The notes under the pieces: model-generated
What the model saw: the letters and a program-made list of their open reading frames with translations, nothing else
Told to the model about the DNA's origin: nothing
Databases searched by the model: none
NCBI GenBank assembly: GCA_030844895.1
Contig: JAUTDX010007104.1
Span: 716,413-780,412, forward strand
Reading direction: 5' to 3'
DNA length: 64,000 nucleotides
From: Ambrosia x helenae
Lineage: Eukaryota; Streptophyta; Magnoliopsida; Asterales; Asteraceae
Shown: piece after piece, positions 53,114 to 63,560 of the stretch
Layout: every line of letters begins with the position of its first letter
Numbering within the stretch: the stretch's first letter is position 1
Position numbers and translations under genes: made by a program

Positions 53114-53639
53114 GTCGGTTAAACAGTCACGGTGTTTTCAAACGAACTTGGTTATGGTCTGGACATCTAGGGACTAATTAACCTGCGGGTTATTAGTCTA
53201 AGTACTTGTAACTGTTGTGACACCCGGCATGTTTGGGTCAACATTTTATAAACACATAAATCTACCTTAGCGAGAAACGTTTATAAACAAACTTAACTGG
53301 GTTAGTTGAGTCGGGTCAAATTAGGATTTTCCAGGGTTCAATGATCTGGAGGATCATTGGGAGTCGTTTTGGGAATACATTAGTACCGGGTTCCGTCGTT
53401 GGTGACATTACATGAATTAATTAAGTATATGTGTAGATTATGGTCGTGTGGTGGATTGTATACTTATACTTGCTTAAATGATGTACAAATGATTATACGT
53501 GCCTAAACATGCTAAGTATAGACTATGGATGCATGCTTATGTGTTAAGATGTGTTAGAATGCGTTAAACACGACAAACTGGAAAAAGGTTAACATGTGTT
53601 AAAAAGTGCTGTTAACATGTGTTAAAAAGTGCTGATGAC

Positions 53640-53840
53640 CTGAATGTGGAAATAGTGGGCGAACGTGGAAATGGAACTTGAAAAATGGGCGAACGTAGAA
53701 ACAAAGTGGGCGAATGTGGAAAAGTTCCACATTCGACCATTACAAAGTGGGCGAATGTGGAAAAGTTCCACATTCGACCATTACAAATGGGCGAATGTGG
53801 AAAAGTTCCACATTCGACCACATAAAAGGGGCGAACCTGG
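53640..53840 (+). repeat. palindromic minisatellite upstream of the LTR TATA box
   Basis: Three units of 38-40 bp (53706-53820) carry GGGCGAATGTGGAA and TTCCACATTCGACC, so each unit is a near-perfect inverted repeat. More diverged units precede them. The block ends 7 bp before the TATAAATA box. Confidence 0.9.
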
Positions 53841-54619
53841 ACTGGGTATAAATACCATCCTTAGCCATTTTTCACCATTTCACAAACCCTAAACGCCTCC
53901 AAACACTCTCTATCAGCTATTATCATTGGGGAAGGAGTTTTTGAGCTTGTTTTTCATAACCTAACTCTCTAAATCATTACAAGTGAAAATCTAAGGTGTG
54001 TTCTTCATTACAAATCCTTTTTAAACAATTTTGACTTTTTTTAATCTAAACCCCAAGGGTCCAGATCTAATATCAACATGTTTTATGGGTAAAAACCTTC
54101 CTAATATCTTTCTAAATAAAACCTATTCATAAACAATGAGTTTTTATGCAAACTAAACATGTGTTAATATGATATTATGCATTGTTTGATGATTACTTGT
54201 TGTATAGATGATATGACAACAACCTAGGGCTGTTATTAATGATGGGTTATGATTGAAACATGTTACCTTTGATTGTTGATGGTGTTTTGACGATGAAAAG
54301 GGGTTTTAGTTAGATTTAGGGCTTGTTTTTGGATAGTTATGATAGAGTTAGGATAAGGGTTTCTTGTTCATGATGATTTGATGATGATGAGCTGATTATT
54401 GATTGATTTCAGAAGTTTCCTAATTGGGTAATATTTTCATGCATGATGATGTGACATCTCCATAATTTACTATTTTAGGAAACTTGTAAAAACGGATAGA
54501 TTTTGGGGTAAAATTGGTGGGGTTTCGTAGGAATATATTAATGATGCTTGACTGCTGTAACTCATGATGTTTCGTGATGTTTTCGGATGTTTTTGGACGC
54601 GTTTTTGAGTAAACAATAC

Positions 54620-54820
54620 AGCAGGGTCGAACCTGGAACACCTTCGGCCAGTCGAATGGGCGAAGGTGGGTTCCAGGGGTCGAACCTGGAAACTTGAGGG
54701 GCGAATGAACCACAAGTGGGCAAAGGTGGAAGAAAAAGGGGCGAAGGTGGAAGGTTGAACCCACATTCGACCAACCCAAGTCACCTTCGACCACTTACCA
54801 CTACATTCGACCCTATGTTA
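54620..54820 (+). repeat. second minisatellite block with the same motif, downstream of the TATA box
   Basis: GGTCGAACCTGGAA, GGGCGAAGGTGG and CCACATTCGACC words recur about ten times in both orientations, about 770 bp after the TATA box. The motif is the same as in the block at 53640-53840. Confidence 0.85.
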
Positions 54821-55309
54821 GCAGAAATGAGATTTTTGATACGAACTAAGTGTTTTATGCTTGAAACTTATGTGCATGACTAATTGATGTAATGGGTCAC
54901 CAACGGGATGTCGGGTCGGTCTAGTGTGTCGGTTAAACATTTAAACACGTTTTAAAACATACTTGGTTAAGATCTGGACAATCGGGGACTTGTTAGCCTT
55001 CGGGTTAGTAGTCATCACACTTATGTAAACTCATTGATAGGTTGTCATTAGTTGGGATTATCATACACGTGTTGGAATTCTAGTTATCGGAAGACGCACT
55101 ATAAGGTGAGTTTCACGGCCCCACTCTTTTACTGGTTTTACAATTTCGGGGGAGAAAACATGCTGTGTTCTTTAAACGTGTGTCAAATGTGTTTTTCCTA
55201 AAAGGCGTGACAACTATGTTTTGGGTACTCATGTATTCACTACGTTTTGGGAATGTTCATTTGGGTTCAAGGTATTCATTTATGTTCCGTATTATATGGC
55301 CTATGTTGT

Positions 55310-55478
55310 GGCAGTTCGTTAGCCGTGGTGCGGTAGTTCGTTAGCCTCTATGTGGTAGTTCGTTAGCTATGTTATAGTAGTTCGTTGGCCATGGGATGGT
55401 AGTTCGTTAGCTATGGTAAAGCAGTTCGTTGACCATGGAAGGGTAGTTCGTTAACTTCGCTGGGCGATAGTTCGTTTG
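55310..55478 (+). repeat. 21-22-bp minisatellite, about eight units
   Basis: Units of the type GGTAGTTCGTTAGCTATGGT are repeated about eight times with substitutions. The corresponding part of the minus-strand LTR (around 48200-48350) and of the plus-strand element LTR (around 56100-56240) lacks them. Confidence 0.85.
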
Positions 55479-56718
55479 GGAGGTTCGTTATGAAGTTCAA
55501 ACATTTAACGAGTGTTTTCATCGGTCGGTAGTATCATGATGGTCTTTCAAAAGTTCGTGAAACGTTTTACTTAAAAACCTGTGAACTCACCGGCATTATT
55601 TGCTGACGTTTTTTAGCATGTTTGTCTCAGGTTGCTAAGGTAGCAGCTGTCGATAGGCGCACGGAGTCTCACGGCGTCTAGGAATCATATGCACGTTTTG
55701 TTAAACATTTCAGACTTTATATTTCATTTTGAGTTGTAATACATATTATGCTTCCGCTGTGTTGGAATAGTTTTGAACCTTAATGGTTTATTTATGTCAG
55801 TTTTACGTATCATATAGTGTTGTTTATTGTGACCGTTGACTTGGATCCTGGTGTGTCACGCGCCTCGCGGTAAAACCCCGCACGTGGAAATTTGAGGGTG
55901 TGACAACTGTCGTATGTTAGGTCGCCGCTTACGGGACTAGCATAGCAGCTGGGTTTACTCGGGTTAAGGAGTAACGCAACTTAAGGTGAGTTTACGGCCC
56001 CTCTTTTAAACTGGTTTTTATACTTTCGGGGAGAAAACATGTGTTAAAACGATTATTTGGTAACTACTGTCATACTATGGGTTTCTATTGTGTACTACAC
56101 GATCTTTGGAAGTCTCGGGGGGAACCATGAATGTGCGGTTTTGCACAACGGGGAAATGTGAATAGCGCTATTGGGAGTGACCAACCCCGCTCGTCGACTT
56201 GGAGGGTCGGCGGGTGCATATTGTCTCAAACAGGAACAACAGGAACAACAGGAACTACATCGGGCATACTTTTGGTATTCGCGTTAGTAATGGTTTTCCA
56301 ATCGTGGTAGTAACAAAACGTACGCCTAGCTAGCGTATACTGGTTTTCTATTTGTTATAGTATGGACAGGTGGACTTGGTACTTGGATACAAAACCTGTA
56401 AACTCACCAGCATTTTTGTGCTGACGTAAACTTTTACATGTTTTCTCAGGTCGCTAAGGTAGCACGACTGGACTAGGGCGCACGCGTCTGCACGGCGTCT
56501 TAATAGGGTTGCATGGTCTTTTGAACGTTGAACTATTGTTTCATTATTGAGATATTGTTTTTAAATAAGCTTCCGCTGTAAACGGGGATTTTAAACTATG
56601 TTTTGAAATTGCATTTATGTTCATTTAGACTTGTTTATTGTGATCGTTGGTTTGGATCCTGGTTTGTCATGCGCCTCGCGGTAAAACTCCGCAAGTGGAT
56701 TTTGAGGGTGTGACAGAT

Positions 56719-56733
56719 TGGTATCAGAGCCAA
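56719..56733 (+). other. primer-binding site (initiator Met tRNA) of the Gypsy element
   Basis: TGGTATCAGAGCCAA begins four bases after the 5' LTR end and matches the complement of the initiator Met tRNA 3' end. Confidence 0.92.
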
Positions 56734-57271
56734 TGGTTATAGTGAACTAGGACTGCATGTAGAGTCTAGTCTATAGCCGAGTCGCACACACTAGACGATC
56801 ACATGGTACTAAACGTTATAGTGGTTTACGTATGGTCTTGTCGGGGTGTCTCTAAATCGTTGGTCTTTCTACGTTACATCATCCGTTCTATCTTAGGTTG
56901 GGTTTACTTATTATCTAGGCAGTGTAGTCTATTGGAGTAACTCGTGTACTCTTGAGATTTGTCCAAGGCTCGGACATCTCCCTTTCGCACCCCAATAGAA
57001 ACACTTGTCATAAACTACCGTAGTATTACGGTGTGTAGCTAAGAGTCTATGTTCGGTGATTTGAACTTTGAACTAGGAGAACACTTGGAGGACCATGTAG
57101 AGCGGTTTATCATTTTGGGTGCACACAAAATCATAAACCGAAATGTATGGAAGCCCTAGTGAGCTCTGGGTTTGAGGGATAGTCCTGGATTGGATCTGGC
57201 TTTGATCTTGTGAACATTAGTGGTTATCTTTAACTGCGAAACTAAATTTTCTCGTTCTTTCTGCCAGAATC

Positions 57272-58450
57272 ATGTCTGGAGTGCGTGGAGGACGTGGAGG
57301 TGGTCGCAATGGTGGACGTGGTGGTGGTCGCGGTGGTGCTGGTGGTCGTGGTGGAGGTATTAACCTATCACAGGCTGATCTGAACAACTTGCTCCAAGCT
57401 GCCTTCCAGTTAGGGCACAACGGTGGTGGTAAGTTGTTTTATCCATTTTCTTTGCCTCATTGGTGAGCCTTGTTTACGTTATTCGTGGTTTCTCATACGT
57501 TTCATTTCAGGTGGTCCTGTTGACCCACCCCCACCCATGTGCACCTACAAGATGTTCCGGGACTGTAAGCCCCAGGAATTCTCTGGCACTGAGGGTGCGG
57601 TTAGCTTGCTAAGGTGGTTGGAGAAAGTGGAGTCGGTATTTCTGATGTGTAACTGTCTTCCAGAAGACCGGGTAAAGTATTCGGCTGCGTTATTTCAGGA
57701 CGTGGCATTGACTTGGTGGAATGGTATCACCCAGAACATGGGTATTGGGGAGGCATATGCTATGCCATGGGAGAATTTTGTGCAGTTGCTGAAGCGTGAG
57801 TATTGTCCGAGGGAAGAGGTACAGAAGCTGGAGCATGAGGTGTGGAACCTCAAGATGACTGGATCGGAAATCGAGAAGTATACTGTGAGGAGGAATGAGT
57901 TGGCAGTGCTGTGTCCCGATCTGCACGTGCCAAAGTATCGTAGGATTGAACACTATGTCTCAGGGTAGTACCGGAAATTGCAGGGTTAGTGGCTGCTGGG
58001 AATCATCCTACTTATGCGGAGGTAGTTCGATCGGCCCATAGGATGACCAACTTAAAAGTGAATGAGGGGATTTTGCCTGCGAAGGGTTCAACAGTTAAGC
58101 CCCAGAGAACAACAAGCGCAAGTGGGAAAATGACGGGAAAGGATCTGGGTCTGCACAGCAGGGTAAAAGGTTTGATAATGGGGGTTCATCTTCTTCGGGT
58201 AACAAGCAGGGTGGTTATGCGGGAAAACTGCCCAAATGCAACAAGTGTGGACGCCATCACCAAGGGAACTGCGACAGTAACCGTTGTCACCGCTGCCAGC
58301 GAACAGGCATTATGCTAAGGATTGTCGGGCTACACTTCCATCGACTCAGGCTCCGACTAACAGCTCAGCTCCGACTACTCAGGGGACTACAGGGAAACAA
58401 GGATGCTACAACTGTGGTGACACTGGGCATTACAAGAAGGATTGCCCAAA
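57272..58450 (+). pseudogene. Gypsy gag with an 82-bp intron; frameshifted
   Basis: ATG at 57272 opens a Gly/Arg-rich head (GGRGGGRNGGRGGGRGG, residues 5-21), then LSQADLNNLLQAAFQLGHN. A GTAAGT...TTTCAG interval (57429-57510) joins phase-1 exons, and the frame then continues with CTYKMFRDCKPQEFSGTEGA and LRWLEKVESVFLMC, the Retrotrans_gag domain, to 57968. After a one-base break it continues from 57989 (NHPTYAEVVRSAHRM) through further frame changes to two zinc knuckles, CHRCQRTGHYAKDC-like (about 58290-58330, split by a frameshift) and CYNCGDTGHYKKDC (58407-58448). Gag forms the particle and binds RNA. The breaks are single-base. Confidence 0.85.
57429..57510 (+). other. predicted intron in gag
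   Basis: The donor GTAAGTTG fits the plant consensus and the acceptor ATTTCAG follows a T-rich tract. Removing the 82 nt keeps the frame; retaining it leads to a stop at 57464. It is phase 1. Confidence 0.7.
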
Positions 58451-58900
58451 ACTGAAGCAGGGTGGGAACAACGGAATGGTAACAACGGGGGCGGCGGCAG
58501 AAATGCACGTGCCTTCGTCATTGGAGCTGCTGAGGCTAGGCAGGACCCTGACACAGTCACCGGTACGTTTCTTCTCAATAATCGTTCTGTTAGCGTGTTA
58601 TTTGATTCTGGTGCCGACAAGAGTTTTGTATCCATGGATGTTAGTCGACTGCTAGATGTAGTACCCGTACCATTAGAAACCAAGTATATTATTGAGTTAG
58701 CTGACGGTAAAAACGATTGAAGCTACTAGTGTTCTTCGGGAGTGTCAATTAGAGTTGTCGGGTTTATCGTTCCCATCGACCTTATGCCGGTACCATTGGG
58801 TAGTTTTGACGTTGTGGTAGGAATGGATTGGTTATCTTTGTATCGCGCGGAGATCGTCTGTTACGATAAGGTTATTCGGATTCCTCTCCCTGATGGAGAA
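58442..58900 (+). pseudogene. Gypsy aspartic protease region, split by a frameshift
   Basis: The frame to 58720 contains VSVLFDSGADKSFVSMDVSR with the catalytic DSGA loop of retropepsins. The C-terminal part (FDVVVGMDWLSLYRAEIVCY) lies in the next frame from 58742. A single-base shift near 58715 separates them. The protease cleaves the polyprotein. Confidence 0.85.
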
Positions 58901-61468
58901 TTTCTTTCTGTGTACGGTATCAAGGGTGGTGTTCCGCTAAACATCATCTCTAGCATGAAAGCCCTTAAATGTCTTCGAAAGGGTTATCCAGCCGTATTGG
59001 CGCTTTTATCTGTTTCCTCTGGTGATGAAAAGAAGATCGACGACATTCCGGTGGTACGCGAGTTTCCTGATGTTTTTCCCGATGATTTATCTGGTCTTCC
59101 TCCTCATCGTCAAGTCGAGTTCGGTATTGATCTTGTACCAGGGGCTGCTCCTATTGCTCGGGCCCCCTATCGTCTTGCACCTCCCGAGATGCAGGAATTG
59201 TCCAGTCAGTTACAGGAACTCTTGGACAAGGGTTTCATCCGGCCAAGTTCTTCCCCTTGGGGAGCCCCGATTTTATTTGTTAAGAAGAAGGATGGAAGTT
59301 TCCGATTGTGTGTGGACTACAGAGAGCTGAATAAATTGACCGTCAAGAACCGTTATCCTCTTCCACGTATTGATGATCTATTCGACCAGCTTCAGGGTTC
59401 TAGTTATTATTCCAAGATCGATTTGAGGTCCGGTTATCACCAGCTGCGCGTCAGGGAGGCTGACGTTGCGAAGACTGCTTTTCGAACACGTTATGGCCAT
59501 TTCGAATTCTTGGTCATGCCTTTCGGTCTCACGAACGCACCAGCGGTTTTCATGGACTTGATGAACCGCGTCTGTAAACCATATCTGGACAAGTTCGTCA
59601 TTGTGTTTATTGATGACATTCTGATCTACTCCAAGAACGAGACCGAACACGGGGAACATCTGCGGTTAGTTTTGGAACTCTTGCGACGGGAACAACTTTA
59701 CGCCAAGTTCTCAAAGTGTGACTTTTGGTTACGCGAAGTTCAATTCCTAGGACATGTGGTTAATGAACTAGGAATTCATGTCGATCCAGCTAAAATCGAA
59801 GCGATCAAGGACTGGGGAGCACCAAAGACGCCAACTGAGGTGCGGCAATTCCTAGGCCTTGCGGGCTATTATCGTCGTTTCATTCAGGGGTTCTCGAAGA
59901 TTGCTCAACCCCTCACCACTCTCACTCAGAAGGATAGGAAGTTCGACTGGGGTGAATCACAAGAGTCAGCGTTTGAAGAACTGAAGTCTAAACTGTGTTC
60001 TGCTCCTATTTTGTCTTTACCTGAGGGTCCTGATGATTTTGTTGTTTACTGTGACGCTTCCATTCATGGACTCGGTTGCGTGTTGATGCAACGCGAGAAA
60101 GTGATTGCGTATGCTTCTCGTCAACTCAAAGTGCACGAGAAGAACTACACAACTCATGACTTGGAGTTGGGTGCTGTGGTATTCGCGTTGAAAATTTGGA
60201 GACATTACTTGTACGGTACCAAATGCACCATCTACACCGATCACAAGAGTCTCCAACACATTTTCGACCAACAACACTTGAACATACGGCAACGCCGTTG
60301 GATCGAACTTTTGAACGACTATGATTGTGCTATTAAGTACCATCCTGGCAAGGCGAATGTTGTAGCAGACGCCTTGAGCAGGAAGGAATCTACTAAACCT
60401 CGTCGCGTTCGGGCGTTGCAGCTCACTATTCATTCATCGTTACCTGATCAACTCCGTTCTGCCCAATTGGAAGCTTTGAAGGAGGAAAACCTTAAAGCTG
60501 AAACTATGCACGGTGCCGACAAGCACCTAGAGCGAAGGTCTGATGGTCTGCACTATTTCGCAGAACGTATATGGGTTCCTTTGTTCGGGGGACTACGGGA
60601 GCTTGTCCTTGATGAGGCTCATAAGTCCCGGTATTCTATTCATCCTGGTTCGGATAAGATGTACCAAGATCTAAAGGTGCTTTACTGGTGGCCAAACATG
60701 AGGTCGGACATAGCCTCATACGTGAGCAAATGCTTGACCTGTGCTAAGGTCAAGGTGGAATACCAGAAACCGTCGGGTCTCCTGCAACAACCTGAAATTC
60801 CGGAATGGAAATGGGAACGGATTACTATGGATTTTGTCACACAACTTCCTAAATCACCAAGCGGGAACGACAAGATATGGGTAATTGTCGATCGGTTGAC
60901 GAAATCAGCCCATTTTCTTGCTATTAAGGAGACCGACACCATGGATCGTTTGGCTCGTCTTTACTTGAAAGAAGTTGTTTCTAAGCACGGGGTACCAGTT
61001 TCTATTATCTCGGATCGTGACTCCCATTTTACTTCTCACTTTTGGAAGTCTTTGCACAAGGCTTTGGGTACCCAACTAGACATGAGTACGGCTTACCATC
61101 CACAGACTGACGGTCAGAGTGAGCGTACGATTCAAACTTTAGAAGACATGCTGCGGGCATGTGTGATCGATTTTGGCAAGGGTTGGGAAGCTCATCTGCC
61201 ATTGGTAGAATTCTCGTACAACAACAGTTATCACACGAGCATCAAAGCTGCTCCGTTCGAAGCACTGTACGGACGGAAATGCCGTTCTCCTCTTTGTTGG
61301 GCTGAAGTGGGTGAGAGTCAACTCACTGGGCCTGAACTAGTGTACGAAACTTCGGAAAGATCGTACAGATTCGTAATCGGTTGGCGGCGGCACGGGACCG
61401 GCAAAAGAGTTATGCTGATCAGCGTCGCAAACCACTGGAATTCCAAGTCAATGACAAGGTACTTCTAA
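58742..61468 (+). CDS. Gypsy pol: reverse transcriptase, RNase H, integrase (908 codons open)
   Basis: Residues 1-45 are the protease tail. Residues about 140-330 are the reverse transcriptase, with PWGAPILFVKKKDG, RYPLPRIDDLFDQL and the catalytic VFIDDILIYS (residues 288-297). RNase H follows (YCDASIHGLGCVL, YTDHKSLQHIF). Integrase has an HHCC zinc finger (CLTCAKVKVEY) and a D,D,E core (MDFVTQLPKSPSG, ISDRDSHFTSHFW, HPQTDGQSERTIQTLED). The frame leaves the conserved sequence near 61350 by a one-base shift. The order RT-RNase H-IN with a chromodomain tail defines chromoviruses; it is closest in style to the Tekay/Del clade (inference). The near-identical LTRs and long open frame indicate a recent insertion. 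Confidence 0.95.
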   Translation: MSIRVVGFIVPIDLMPVPLGSFDVVVGMDWLSLYRAEIVCYDKVIRIPLPDGEFLSVYGIKGGVPLNIISSMKALKCLRKGYPAVLALLSVSSGDEKKIDDIPVVREFPDVFPDDLSGLPPHRQVEFGIDLVPGAAPIARAPYRLAPPEMQELSSQLQELLDKGFIRPSSSPWGAPILFVKKKDGSFRLCVDYRELNKLTVKNRYPLPRIDDLFDQLQGSSYYSKIDLRSGYHQLRVREADVAKTAFRTRYGHFEFLVMPFGLTNAPAVFMDLMNRVCKPYLDKFVIVFIDDILIYSKNETEHGEHLRLVLELLRREQLYAKFSKCDFWLREVQFLGHVVNELGIHVDPAKIEAIKDWGAPKTPTEVRQFLGLAGYYRRFIQGFSKIAQPLTTLTQKDRKFDWGESQESAFEELKSKLCSAPILSLPEGPDDFVVYCDASIHGLGCVLMQREKVIAYASRQLKVHEKNYTTHDLELGAVVFALKIWRHYLYGTKCTIYTDHKSLQHIFDQQHLNIRQRRWIELLNDYDCAIKYHPGKANVVADALSRKESTKPRRVRALQLTIHSSLPDQLRSAQLEALKEENLKAETMHGADKHLERRSDGLHYFAERIWVPLFGGLRELVLDEAHKSRYSIHPGSDKMYQDLKVLYWWPNMRSDIASYVSKCLTCAKVKVEYQKPSGLLQQPEIPEWKWERITMDFVTQLPKSPSGNDKIWVIVDRLTKSAHFLAIKETDTMDRLARLYLKEVVSKHGVPVSIISDRDSHFTSHFWKSLHKALGTQLDMSTAYHPQTDGQSERTIQTLEDMLRACVIDFGKGWEAHLPLVEFSYNNSYHTSIKAAPFEALYGRKCRSPLCWAEVGESQLTGPELVYETSERSYRFVIGWRRHGTGKRVMLISVANHWNSKSMTRYF

Positions 61469-61836
61469 AAGTCTCACCGTGGAAGGGCGTCATACGCTTT
61501 GGGAAGCGTGGCAAACTCAATCCGCGATATGTCGGCCCATTTACGATCCTGGAACGGATTGGGCCGGTGGCATATCGACTTGATCTACCGACGGAGCTCG
61601 GTAACGTACATAACGTCTTTCACGTGTCAAACTTGAAGAAGTGTCTGGCTGACGAGTCTCTCATCGTTCCACTGGAAGAGATCAAGGTTGATGATCGTCT
61701 TCGAATTGTGGAAGAACCTGTAGAGATCCTTGATTACAAGATTCGCAGCCTGCGTCACAGCAAGATTCGTATCGTTAAGGTTCGGTGGAACTCGGACCGG
61801 GACCGGAATATACATGGGAACGGGAGGATCAGATGA
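61381..61836 (+). pseudogene. integrase C-terminus with GPY/F module and chromodomain, frameshifted
   Basis: The frame carries DKVLLKVSPWKGVIRFGKRG and PRYVGPFTILERIGPVAYRL (the GPY/F module), then NVFHVSNLKKCL and a chromodomain start VEEPVEILDYKIRSL. A lost G near 61797 diverts the end of the chromodomain. Chromodomains of such integrases guide insertion to heterochromatin. The end can be compared with the minus-strand copy at 50416-50700, which stays open to its stop. Confidence 0.88.
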
Positions 61837-62046
61837 AGTCTAAGTATCCTCATCTTTTTCCTAAGGAAGCGTTCGAGTCGAGACATGTCTCTTCGGCAGC
61901 TGAAAGAATCTCGGGTCGAGATTCCTTTTAACGTGGGGATGATGTGACAACTCGGGTAAATCTCTCTTTTGGTTTCTATCTTTTTGTTTGTTTCCTTCGT
62001 TATTTCTTTTGTTCTTTTGGTGCTTGTGCAATTTTCGGGACGAAAA

Positions 62047-62066
62047 TTCTTTTAACGTGGGGATGA
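62047..62066 (+). other. polypurine tract
   Basis: TTCTTTTAACGTGGGGATGA immediately precedes the 3' LTR start TGTGACACCC at 62067. Confidence 0.85.
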
Positions 62067-62449
62067 TGTGACACCCGGCAAATTCTGGTTAACAACGTTG
62101 TCTAGATGAAAGTCTACCTTAGCGAGTCACGCGTATATTGTACTTAACTGGGTTAGTTAAGTCGGGTTATAGTTCGGGAACTATTGGTTTAGTCTAGAGG
62201 ATCATTGGATGTTGGTCTAGAGGTTCATTAGATGTCGGTCCTTAACAAAGTGTACAAACGGTGACGATCGGTAGGATCGTCAGGGCATACGGAACGTACG
62301 AGTCTCGAGTCCCGGGAATTGGTGAACGAGTGTAAATATGTGTATTTACTTGTGTTATGTGTTTACAATCATTATATGACTTGTCGGTACGTGAATATGC
62401 ATTAACATATGTTAAAACGGGGTTTAACGCGCAAAACGCACCAAACCAA

Positions 62450-62640
62450 CCCCTACAGGCGATTAGGAAGCCTAATCACCTGTAGGGGAGGCGAGTAGAG
62501 GACCTTATGGGCGATTAGAGCCCTACTCGTGTGTATGTAGGGGCGATTAGGCCCAATCACCTGCACAATCATGCGATTAGCAGCCCTAATCGCATGAAAC
62601 TGCTGCATACTCGCCTATAACGTGCTGGACGACTAGAAAC
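62450..62640 (+). repeat. GGCGATTAG/CTAATCGCC minisatellite upstream of the TATA box
   Basis: AGGCGATTAG, GGCGAGTAG and the complement CTAATCGCC/CTACTCG alternate about ten times and end at the TATAAATA box. Neighbouring units can pair as hairpins. Confidence 0.85.
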
Positions 62641-63261
62641 GCCTATAAATACAATGCTTAACCTCCTAAACTTCCTAATATCAACCCTAGTCGTCCCATA
62701 ACCGCCCCAAACACATAAACAACCTCTGGAAGGCGATTTTGATAAAAAACACAAGGTTTCAAGGTCTAACCATCATTCTTTCATAATCCTAAGGTTTGAT
62801 TCTCATCCATAACACTTTGTAAACGTTTTTAATCAATCCCTAATGGTCCAGACCTGTTCATAAACGAAAAAGCTTTCTGAAAATCGTCAATAAGGGTTGT
62901 TAATCGGATTATAACTAATATACGTGCGTTATGGGTGTGTATGATTAGAAAGATAGGATTTTTATGATTCTTGATGATGATTTGATGGGTTATCATGCTA
63001 GGTCAGGAATGATATTGATAGTATGATGATAGAAATCTCAGTAATTGGATAATAGTGTTATGATTACATGTGTTAGTATGATGTTGCATGCTATGTGAAT
63101 GGTGTTTGGATTACTTTGGTTGCATGCAGGACTGATTATACGAGGATGAACGAAGGGTTTTGGGTTAAACATGTTTAGGATAGTGTTTGGGATGATATTG
63201 GGTAGTTACACACGTTCTGGATCTGATTTGGAGCATTAAACGCGCGAAAAACCGGAACAGC

Positions 63262-63560
63262 AAGGTTACAGGCGAGTAGCATTCCTAATCGCCTATGTTA
63301 CAGGCGAGTAGGGTGCTAATCGCCTATAACACAGGCGAGTAGAGGTCTAATTGTGTGACAGTTCAGGTGATTAGCCCTAATCACTAGTAAGTTCAGGTGA
63401 TTAGCCCTAATCACTAGAAAGTTCAGGGGAGTAGCCCCTAATCGCCTATAATAGAGGGGAGTAGCCCTAATCGCCTATAATAGGGGCGAATAGGACTCCT
63501 AATTGCTAGTTGACCAACCTAAATGCTAGTTGACTTTTCCTAATCGCGTGTACTGCTGCT
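63262..63560 (+). repeat. second GGCGAGTAG/CTAATCGCC block downstream of the TATA box
   Basis: About ten units such as ACAGGCGAGTAG and CCTAATCGCCTAT alternate in both orientations, about 620 bp after the TATA box. The motif is the same as in the block at 62450-62640 and different from that in the other two LTRs. Confidence 0.85.

Larger units (their letters stand above)
53216..55905 (+). mobile_element. solo LTR (2690 bp) nested in the 5' LTR, TSD ACTGT
   Basis: It starts TGTGACACCC and ends GGGTGTGACA. The duplicated site ACTGT lies at 53211-53215 and 55906-55910, while the uninterrupted LTR at 63900 has ACTGT once. A TATA box (TATAAATA, 53847-53854) lies 631 bp from the start. Minisatellites occur at 53640-53840, 54620-54820 and 55310-55478. 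Both ends match the LTR of the minus-strand element at 47743-50276. Confidence 0.95.
53071..56715 (+). mobile_element. 5' LTR of plus-strand Gypsy element, truncated and split by a solo LTR
   Basis: Sequence equivalent to 63778-64000 appears as 53071-53215 and continues at 55906-56715, ending TTTGAGGGTGTGACA. The gap is filled by the solo LTR at 53216-55905. About 1.7 kb of LTR start is missing at the left junction. Apart from the 19-bp duplication, the compared parts of the two LTRs differ by about one base in over 200, so the element is young. Confidence 0.88.

Noticed and set aside
53640..53840. Evenly spaced repeats resembling a CRISPR array
   Set aside because: Repeats are contiguous minisatellite units without unique spacers, in a plant LTR.
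57217..57420. Pro/Arg-rich minus-strand frame
   Set aside because: It is the antisense of the Gly/Arg-rich gag head.
60017..60433. 138-codon minus-strand frame
   Set aside because: It overlaps the RNase H domain of pol and arises from its codon composition.
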